Assembly: GCA_001599755.1 (NCBI GenBank)
Contig: BCHX01000004.1
Location: forward strand, 3,658,001-3,722,000
From: Gliomastix tumulicola
Taxonomy: Eukaryota; Ascomycota; Sordariomycetes; Hypocreales; Bionectriaceae
Length of the DNA stretch: 64,000 nt
Reading direction: 5' to 3'
This document shows, one piece after another, positions 55,800 to 64,000 of the stretch. Below the pieces are notes generated by a model. The model did no database searches. It saw nothing but the letters and a program-made list of their open reading frames with translations, and had not been told where the DNA came from. Both the position numbers and the translations under genes were made by a program. The stretch's first letter is position 1. Each line of letters begins with the position of its first letter.

Positions 55800-56527
55800 A
55801 CAAGTCACGCCTACCTACACGCCCCTACTAGTACTATCTAATAATAATACCCAACCAAGCCTACCACTACCACAGTCCAACAGACCAAAACCAAATATCA
55901 GGGGCTTCTTCTGTCTGCCGGCAGTGGCTTTCAGAATGCCGGCGAAGATGTCCGACTTTATTCCCCGTTTAGGAAGGGATAAAGTGGATCCCTCCCGGCA
56001 TGTTGGAAACTTGGATGGACTCGCTCGGACTCTGAAGATCCTGCAGCTCGGACTTGTCTGACAGGGCCTCGCACTTGCGTATTCTTAGCCTGGAACGTGG
56101 CAGGGCTTGGTAGGGCTGGTAGGTCTGGGGAGCTGCTTTCGCCGAGAGGCACAGACAGCATTGTCCATCACTCCCTCCTATTCCCCATCGAATGCACGGG
56201 ATCGGCACAGCGACGTGCGAGGGATGGCAGACGGAGTGAGTCCGAGGGCCAAGCGAGGCGGAGCTGGGCAGGAGCTGGACGGGCATCAGGGACCCTGGAT
56301 TCTTTCATTTCTTGTGCTTATTTTGGTTTCATGTGCGATGCGAGGTGAGGCTGGAGCTGAGTCCGAGCTGTGGGGGGGGGGAGATCGCCGTCGTGAGCAT
56401 AGACTTATACATATATATCGACGTGATGCCTCACTGCCGTTGTGTCCGTCACTCAATCTCTACAGCTCCAACTATCTACCTTTTCTTTTCATCTTATCAT
56501 TTCCTTTCGTCTATCACACTATCTACA
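55800..56527. other. Intergenic region upstream of the beta-lactamase-like gene
   Basis: 728 bp. An ATATATAT stretch at 56411-56418 lies about 110 nt before the next start codon and could be its TATA box; a C/T-rich leader follows. Confidence 0.45.
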
Positions 56528-58576
56528 ATGCCTCTCCGTCCCCTCTCCCTCTCCGCCCTCGCGGCCTCCCTCCTCCTCTCCGCCTCCCCCTCCACCGCCA
56601 AATCCTGCCCTCCCCTCGGCGCCGTGCTCCCTCCTCCCCGATCCCCGAGCACACATCCCGCCGTCCAGGCCGCCGCCGAGAACCTCACCTCGACGCTCGA
56701 CGGCATCGCCGCCAGCCTCAACACCAGCGGCATCTCCGTGGCCGTGAGATCCGTGCACGAGGACGCGCCGCTCTTCAGCTGGCACTTCACGCCGCCCGTC
56801 GGCTCGGGCGTCGGCACGGACACCATCGACGGGGACACCATCTGGCGCGTGGGCAGCGTGTCCAAGATGATGCCCGCGCTGGCGGCGCTGCAGCGGGCCG
56901 AGGTCGACATGGAGGCCTCGGTGGTCGAGTATCTGCCCGAGCTGGAGGAGAAGAAGGACGAGGGGGTGAATGCGGTGCGGTGGAGGGATGTCACGGTGAG
57001 GTCGCTGGCGAACCACCTCGCTGGTCTGGCGACGGACTGTGAGTTTTTCTCTCTGTCATAGTTACTCCTGTTGTTGATATCGTGTGTGTGTGCTGACACG
57101 AGACTTCAAGTCGCCATGGACCTGGCCGTCTTCCCCGTCGACACATGGCAAGAGATGGGCCTCCCCGAAGTAGCCCAGGGCACCGGCCCGACCTGCTCCG
57201 GCCTCCCCGGCACGGCCCCTTGCACAAGGGACGACCTCCTGTCCAACATCAACCGTCGCAACCCCGTCTTCCTCCCGCAGTCCTCGAGCCCCGTCTACTC
57301 GAACCTGGCCTACGCCCTGCTCGGGCTCGTCATCGAGGCGGCGACGGGCGAGTCCTTCGCCGACGTGGTCCAGGCGGGCATCTTGGACGTCGCGGGCATG
57401 GACAGCACGTCCTTCTACGGACCGGTGGACTCGTTCGAGGAGGACGGCTTCGTGCCCAGGGGCGAGACGACCTGGAACGCCACCCTCGGCGTCTTCGAAG
57501 CGTAGGCCATCCCCAGATCCTCATCCCATCCCATCCGTCCTATCTAACACAACCTCATCCGTTGACTGACACAACACAGCGCCGGCGGCATGTTCTCCTC
57601 CACCAACGACCTCATCGCCTTCGCCTCCGCCATCCACACCGCCCGCCTGCTCCCCGCCCCGGCCACGCGCGCCTGGATGAAGCCCGACGCGCACACCTCG
57701 TCCGCGGGCGTCTCCGTCGGCGCCGCCTGGGAGATCCTCCGCGGCCGCGACGGCCTCACCTCGGAGAACCGCCTCGTCGACGTCTACACCAAGAGCGGCG
57801 ACCTGGGGCTCTACCACGCGCTACTGGGCATCGTGCCCGACTACGATGTCGTCGTCTCCGTGCTGGCCGCGGGCGCCGAGGTCACGGTCGACCCTTATGC
57901 GCGCTCGCGCATCTTCAGCGCCGTGCTGCGGAGTCTGCTGCCTGCCGTCGAGGAGGCCGGCCGCGAGGAGGCGAGGAACACGTTCGAGGGGACGTATACC
58001 CAGGAGAGCAGCAACGCGAGCCTAGTCCTGTCGTCTGATGATGGCCCGGGCCTGCTGATCGAGAGCTTCAGCGTCCGCGGCTTCGACGTCCTGTCCAACA
58101 TCAACGCCTACAGCCTCGCGGCCCTCGAGTCCGGCGTGAACCCGAACCCGGCCAAGGTCGACGGCCGCCTCTACCCTTCGGATCGTAGATCTGGTGGTGG
58201 TCAGAGCAACGGGACAACAACGACAGCCTGGCGCGCCATCTTCGACGCCAAGACGGACGAGCAGCGCGCCGCGCTCGACAGGGAGCTCTTCTGGCTTGAC
58301 GGCAGCTGCGAGACGTGGTTCGGCGCCGACCGCTCCGCGTACAACTTCCTGAGCCTGTCCGACTTCCACGTCGTGCAGGGCGCCGACGGCCGTGTCCTGT
58401 CCATTGTGAACAAGGCGTTCAACGTCACTCTTACAAAGGTGAGCGGCGGGGAAGAGGATGAAGAGTCTGGGTCTGGGTCTGACGCGGTGCCGGAGAGCGG
58501 TGCGGGTGTTGTGCAGATTTCTGGTCTTGTTGTTGTTACTTTGTCGACCTTGCTGACGGTTGTCGCTCTCTTCTAG
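56528..58576 (+). CDS. Secreted beta-lactamase-like serine hydrolase, probable GPI anchor
   Basis: Exons 56528-57038, 57111-57501 and 57580-58576; 632 residues. An N-terminal signal peptide (to about residue 24) is followed by a class C beta-lactamase/penicillin-binding fold: Ser-x-x-Lys in VGSVSKMM (S110, K113), LANHLAGLATD, and Tyr-Ser-Asn in PVYSNLAYALLG (about residue 233), then GGMFSSTNDLI. The third motif (KTG/HxG) is not obvious; YTKSGDLGLYH is the nearest match. The C-terminal ~230 residues are a separate beta-rich region typical of the fungal family. The tail ends in a Ser/Gly/Glu-rich linker plus a hydrophobic stretch (ISGLVVVTLSTLLTVVALF), consistent with a GPI anchor. The family includes esterases and peptidases as well as lactamases, so substrate is open. 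It ends 111 bp from the convergent NRPS-like gene. Confidence 0.88.
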
Positions 58577-58687
58577 GCCGGCTATTGATATTTAATACAA
58601 AGGAGGGAGGGGGGGAATGCTTAAGGATCAGAAAAATAGAAAACGCCTGTATAATTATTAACATGTATATCATGGGACGATCGAAAT

Positions 58688-61600
58688 CTATGGCGAGATG
58701 CCACTTGTCGTCAAAAGCCATTTTGCTTCCTCTATAACTTCGTTCTCCTCCGCATTGGCATCCACGGGCAGAATATCTGTTTCATCCCCGTCTGCCGCCT
58801 CGTAAGCCAACAATTGGCCCTCGACCATCTCCTGACTCATGTAGTGATCCTCCCTCTCTGCCAGTCTCTGCGTGAGCACCTCTTTCTCCGCCTGCAAGTC
58901 GATGAACAAAACGGTAACACCCTGAGAGGCGAGTGTCTCGCGTAGTGTCTCTCGGTATGAGCGCTTTAGCGCAGAGCAGGACAGGACAACGGACGGATAA
59001 GAGAGCTCGTTCAGGGCTTCGGCGGCGTGGGAGGACAGCCTGTCCAGCCAGCCTCGGCGGTCGTCGTCTGATAGATCTTGGTTGGAACGCATCTTGTCGA
59101 CCGCCTGCTTCGTGTGCAGAGAGTCACCCTCGATGAACGGCGCCCCGAGCCAGCAAGAGATTGCTCTCCCCACTGTCGTCTTCCCTGTCCCACAAGGACC
59201 AGCCATAAGGACGGCTGACTTCGGTGCTTGGCTTGCGCTCTGCGGCCGCCACCAGTTCTGCAGGAAGTAGTTGACGAACTTGCTGACGAAAGCCGGATCG
59301 AGGACTGGGGCGTTTGCCAACGCCGGAGAATGTGCGCAAGCTACATCAGTCGCAAACACCTTGGACGGCGAGAATTCGTCCTTGTCGTACTTGGAGGCGA
59401 AGAAGTCGACCAGTTTGATAGGCGGGTTGACCTTTGGATCCGGATTCGAGGCCCTGAGTCTGCTGATCCAGTCCTTGGGCTCGACCACCTCAAATTCCAG
59501 ACCGGCAGCCTTCAAAGCTGGAAGTAGGTCATCGACGAAGCTGAACATCTTGGGGTGTGTCACGTTGGCGAAGAGGCTGGGGGAGTCGGACAGCGAGATA
59601 TCGACCACGGCAGCCGCTACTGTATCGACCGGTAGCCACGATGGTGTTTCCTGCAGCCTCGGCAGGCAGCCGACTGTCACGGCAGTCTGCATCATCATAG
59701 GCACAGCTTCCTGCGCGTTCCAAACCCCGTGCTTTGTGTCTCCAACGATCTGGCCCACGCGGAGGACGCGGGCGGTGATCCCTTGCTTAGCTGCATTCGC
59801 GCAGAGATGCTCGGCGACAGACTTAGACTGCGCGTAGCCCATTTCTTGTGCCCACTCCAGCTCAGGGACAGCCTCAGGCACGGGTGTTATCGCTGCTCGT
59901 GAGCATGTACTGACGGACGAGCAGAAGTTCATCGAGGCACGCCCTCCGGGAGACGACCGGCAGAGCGCGAGTAGGTGATTGACCCCAGCTATGTTGCCCT
60001 TCTCGAAGCTAGACAGCTGCATGTTGAAGTTGACCGACCAGGCGCAGTGGATGACAGATCGCAGGCCTTGTGAGACGGTCTCATACCTCTCGTCCGACAA
60101 GCCAAGTCGTGGCTGTCCGAGGTCCGATGGAAGCGCCACAATCTTGCGACGTGATGCGAGTCGCAGAGAATGATAGACCTTGCGCTGGATGAGGGACGCC
60201 TTGACTCTTCTGAGCGCGGATCCAGAGTCCGAGGCCCGGACGAGACAGTAGATGGCGGTGATGCTCGGATCAGCAGAAAGTTCAGCGACAACATGAGCAC
60301 CCAAAGACCCCGTTGCTCCCGTGACGACAACAACAGACGGCTGATCATCAACTTTGATGTCGTGCTTGCTGATCAGATGCCGCATCTCGTCCTCGACTGA
60401 AAGAAACTCAGACTGCGCAGTCTCCTCCCCGCTGTTCAGACCGTGCAAGAACCGGCTCAGCTTCTCAACTGAAGGGTGCTCAAACACGACATTCTGACCC
60501 AGCTTCGCGCCCCTGAGATCGACGGCTTGCAGTATCAGGCTGCGCAACTGGAGCGCTTGTAGGGAGTCCAGGCCAAGAAGGAAGAAGTCCGTGTCGTCCT
60601 CGACCTCAGCCGAGCCAGGTATGGCCGCCACAAGAATTTCGCGAACGAATTGCCGGAGCTCGTCCAGATCGAACGCCCTCAGATTGGCATTGTCGCCTCC
60701 CATATCCTGTGCGTCGTATGTCTCATCAATCTCGGCCTGGAAAGCCTTGTAAAACGCCTGTCGAATGATACTGCCCTTGTCGGTTCGAGGATACGGACAA
60801 TCCGCGGGCAGAAGACGGATCATGCTCTTTGAGATCCGTGCAAAAGCCTCCACAGGCTCGTTCGCCGACTCGATGACGGGCCAAATGGCATCGAGGACCT
60901 CGTCGTGAGGCTTGCCAGCGAGACTCGCCGCAGGGACGACCAGCACACCCAGATACGGACGACCAGCTCCAAAGACAACGGCTTCGGCAACGTTCTTGTT
61001 CGACCGGATCTGGCCCTCCATACTGACCGGTCCAAACTTCTCGCCATTCACCAGCACCAGCGTATCATCGAGGCGGGCGATGTACTTCCAAGCACGGGGG
61101 ATCGTTGGATGCGGCTCGAAGAGATCCTTGGTATGATAGGAGCCGTCGGGCTGATTTGACTGGACTTTGGCCGGCCATCCGTCCGTGACCGTACACTCAT
61201 ATAAGTTAGGTCCGCGCGGAATCCATTTCAGGAACGGCATGAGACGCTCGTGCTCGCGGACGTAGTTCCACGCTGTATCCCCTTCAGGCCGGAAAGACGT
61301 CATGAGTTGCCCAACTTCGGTGCTATCAAGTTCTGTTAGCCACGCCGTCTCTATCGTTCTGACCAGGCCTAACTCACGCGCCATAATGGCCGACCAGATT
61401 CACCCCTTTGTTGACGAGCGCATTTCCGAGATCGTCCGGACAGGCTGAGCCGCCATACATGACCACTTTCAGCTGCGTCAGAATGTCGATCCCCTCATCC
61501 GACTCGGACAGGAGCTTCAGAGCGTACGGCACGCCGTAGAAGATCTCGAAGCGGTGTTGGCGCATGATCTTGATGATGTAGTCCTGCGTGAGTGGCAGGT

Positions 61601-62567
61601 CGGCGTTATACCAATAGATGGGTTTGCACGAATAGATAGCCCGGAAGAAGTTGCAGATGCCGTGGTTGTGAAAGAGTGGGAGAGTGATGAATGCCTTCAT
61701 CTCCATGCTGGTGGCGTAGTTGTTCAGGCAAGAGATTTGGGTTTGGAAGATGGGCTTGGGAAGGCCGGTCGACCCTAGTTGGCTCGTGTTAATGGGTCAA
61801 AAGGTCGGCCTGAGCATTTCTGGGAACGTACCACTCGAGTGAATGATGAAAGATATGTTGTCTTTTTCAATTTCCGGATCCAGGTTGTAGTCGAGCCGGG
61901 TGTCGCCTCGCATCTCAACGGGAAACTCAAAGACTGGGCGACCTGCCAGCTCGAGTGATCTCACGGGCATGGATTTCTGCACTCTTGAAGCCAGCTCCGA
62001 GAACCGGGATTCATAGACCAGGACAGTCCCCTCCGTCCTGGCTAGAAGATTCTCAACAGCGGGTTGTGGGATCCTCGTCGATAACAAGAGGACGGTGTGT
62101 CCCAACTTGCTGAGAGCGAGCAAGGTGACTAGGTATTCGAGGTTAGAAGGGCCGAGTAGAGCCACCACAGCAGGCTTCTCCTTCGATGACGATCGGCAGG
62201 GAATATCCTTCTCATAGTATTTCGCGACCCTCCACGCAAAAACGTCAAGCTCCTCCATCGTGTAGTCGACAAAGTCAATCCCAGATGAGGGGTATGAGAC
62301 AACATAAGCATGAGGATGCAATCGAGCCCGACGCCGTACCAGGGCGTCCACCGTCCGCAGAGCAGAATCATCGTCATCTTCGCCTCCAGCGACTGCTGCT
62401 TGACTCTGTGAGACTGATTTTGCATATCTCGATCCCTCCCCCTCGGCTGGGAGAGCCTCCAAACGACTAGGCACATACACAGAGGCCGGCATCGTAAGTT
62501 GTGTTGACTTGATTGAACGTGGGAGCTGCTGATGTGGAACAGCCGCTTGATGATATGGAGGAGCCAT
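58688..62567 (-). CDS. NRPS-like reductase (adenylation-carrier-thioester reductase) fused to a gluconokinase domain
   Basis: Exons 61832-62567, 61378-61774 and 58688-61322; 1255 residues with matching phases. The ATG at 62492 is an alternative start. The adenylation domain has IIHSSGSTGLPKPI across intron 1, LFHNHGI and HYGATEVGQ across intron 2, then YIARLDDTLVLVNGEKF. The carrier Ser lies in LLGLDSLQAL (about S631). A reductase Rossmann domain follows with VVVTGATGSLG (about 713-719) and YAQSKSVAEHL. Without any stop or intron the frame continues into a complete gluconokinase-type P-loop kinase (about 1080-1255): LMAGPCGTGKTTVGRA, FIEGDSLHTKQAVDKM, DDDRRGWLDRL, VLSCSALKRSYRE and EAADGDETDILPVD. 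A-T-R enzymes reduce carrier-bound acids to aldehydes or alcohols; the kinase would phosphorylate a sugar-acid-like hydroxyl. The true substrate is unknown. Confidence 0.9.
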
Positions 62568-62865
62568 CGTCTTTTAAACTCGATACAGCTCACAGACGCC
62601 AGAGCTGTCATAAGGAACCGCCGATCTGGATTGCTAGATCCAGGCCAGGCACATTCACCGTCATGGCCGGCTCCAAGTGCGGAGCCTTCCAACCGATCTT
62701 TCCAACGGAAAAGAACCCGACTCCGTCCCTGCGTCTGGTCGGATTTCCGCAACACCATGCCTAGACCGCCCACTCATCATGTTTTGTATAAGACTCACTC
62801 GTAGCCTCCGTGTTCCGTGCCCTTGATTAGGGAGGGTCTTTTGTCAGGTTATATGAATTCACTCG

Positions 62866-64000
62866 CTATCCAATCCCCGGCCAAGCCAGAGATTCGTCAA
62901 AATCACCATGGGGCCAAAATGCCTGAACAATGGTCAGCCAAGCACACCAATCACTTTTGGGGATCGTCATAATACATACAGAAGAGTCAAGATCCAGCCA
63001 GTCAGTCGTCTGCCACTCATCGAACTGATGGGGATCGAAGATGGAAAGCTGCTCTTGGTCGAGGCCACCGTTGCCCTGCCCCATGTCCTCGCTGGATAAG
63101 CCAGGCGGCTGCCCTCCACCAGGAGCGGCATCAATATGAGGAGGCTGACGGCCCTGTTCTTCATCAGAGCGAGACGGTTGGCTCGTGGCCGCGGCTCGAA
63201 ACTCCTCCAGGATGACCGCATACCTCCGTGAGGGACTGTGTGTCGCCGTGACACGTGCAAGATGTCTCTGACATGTGTCAGCCAACTGCAGTACCCTCGC
63301 CCGGGATTCGGAATCCTCAGTCGTGCCTTTGTTCATCCTGCGTTGCTGGATTTCCCACACATAGATGACGACCAAGGCAGCGAAAGTGACATAGTGCGTC
63401 CACCAGAACCCGCTGGACATGGGGCCTTCGTTGATCATGTATTCCACTGTTTCCAACACACTCTTGGCCGCGGCAACGCAGTCCTCGACATGAGACTGGT
63501 GATGCGTCAGTCTTGCGTTGCCCAAGATGAAGAGACGGGAGGCATGCATGATTGCATGTGAATATGCGAGCTTGAGAACAGTGGCCTGGCGTCGATACGA
63601 GGGCACCAGCATTGACGGTCGCACAGAACCCAGGTGGGCAGGCAAAGAATCTCGCCATTCTTTGATTCGCTGGATGAGACGACGTGCGGCCGCCTCCCTC
63701 TCATCTTCTGAGATGTCTTTGATGCTGTAGACTTCCCTCGTGATGGACCCCATGATCTGGCCAATCTTGGCGTGATATATCAAGCCGTCCACATGACAGT
63801 CGTCCGTATCTCTATGCGTGTCCCCAGGCCCAGCAGCTGTCATGTTCTCGTCACTGACACGGTCCGGAAAGTCCTGATCAATATCCTCATCGTGAAAGTG
63901 GCGCGGTCGACCAAAGACCACGCCGAGGTAGTGGTCCAGCATGTAGGCTGTCCAAAATGTCCGTATCCGGCACTGCGCTTGGATGTAATCGGTTTGCGGA
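62866..64000 (-). CDS. Fungal Zn2Cys6-type transcription factor, C-terminal part, runs off the right edge
   Basis: Partial: the 5' end lies beyond 64000. The terminal exon (62866-62922) is joined to 62980-64000 through a 57-nt intron (GTATGT...TTCAG). That intron is a multiple of three without a stop, so a naive ORF would read through it. The visible part begins in the fungal-specific transcription factor domain: CRIRTFWTAYMLDHYLGVVFGRPRHF followed by EDIDQDFPDRV, then helical repeats and an Asp/Glu/Gly-rich activation-like tail. The zinc cluster should lie outside the window. It sits 298 bp downstream (in transcription terms, upstream) of the NRPS-like gene, and both point the same way, so local regulation of that gene is possible. 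Confidence 0.88.
   Translation of the reverse strand, partial: PQTDYIQAQCRIRTFWTAYMLDHYLGVVFGRPRHFHDEDIDQDFPDRVSDENMTAAGPGDTHRDTDDCHVDGLIYHAKIGQIMGSITREVYSIKDISEDEREAAARRLIQRIKEWRDSLPAHLGSVRPSMLVPSYRRQATVLKLAYSHAIMHASRLFILGNARLTHHQSHVEDCVAAAKSVLETVEYMINEGPMSSGFWWTHYVTFAALVVIYVWEIQQRRMNKGTTEDSESRARVLQLADTCQRHLARVTATHSPSRRYAVILEEFRAAATSQPSRSDEEQGRQPPHIDAAPGGGQPPGLSSEDMGQGNGGLDQEQLSIFDPHQFDEWQTTDWLDLDSSVCIMTIPKSDWCAWLTIVQAFWPHGDFDESLAWPGIG

Overview
The window is nuclear DNA of a filamentous ascomycete (Pezizomycotina, most likely a Sordariomycete). Evidence for this: short introns (about 50-190 nt) with GT...CTRAC...AG signals, intron-split genes on both strands, about 2-4 kb per gene, and fungus-specific families (HET domain, fungal Zn2Cys6 regulator, GPI-anchored lysophospholipase, chitin synthase, SesB-type NACHT-ankyrin receptor). 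No rRNA, tRNA, CRISPR or prokaryotic operon structure was seen. Exon models were built by hand from splice consensus plus reading-frame continuity; where this matters, each entry says so.

Left third (1-24 kb): a single-pass membrane protein, dynactin p25, a secreted V8/trypsin-like protease, a seven-exon gene with a nucleotidyltransferase-like GS...DxD motif, a HET-domain protein, an Ups2/PRELI-type mitochondrial lipid-transfer protein, methionine aminopeptidase 2, a uridine-kinase/YFH7-like P-loop kinase, a peroxiredoxin-like AhpC/TSA protein, and two conserved-looking proteins that I do not recognise. Most of this is housekeeping.

Middle (24-43 kb): a gene-poor stretch carries a 618-bp inverted-repeat element (53-bp termini, 6-bp flanking direct repeat, internal minisatellites). 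Then come GTP cyclohydrolase I, a class I/II-type chitin synthase, a major facilitator transporter with a 29-G tract in one intron, a tiny two-exon gene, a regulator fusing a bZIP to a C-terminal Cys/His domain, and a short-chain dehydrogenase followed by a decayed copy of its own 5' end.

Right third (43-64 kb) is more accessory: a 1835-residue NLR-like protein (alpha/beta hydrolase, NACHT, ankyrin) whose Walker B acidic residues are replaced; an intronless lacZ-type beta-galactosidase; two GPI-anchored secreted hydrolases (lysophospholipase and beta-lactamase-like); a 1255-residue NRPS-like enzyme (adenylation, carrier, reductase) with a complete gluconokinase domain fused to its C terminus; and a Zn2Cys6-type regulator running off the right edge. 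The last three could be a small secondary-metabolism locus. The reductase-gluconokinase fusion is the most striking thing in the window.
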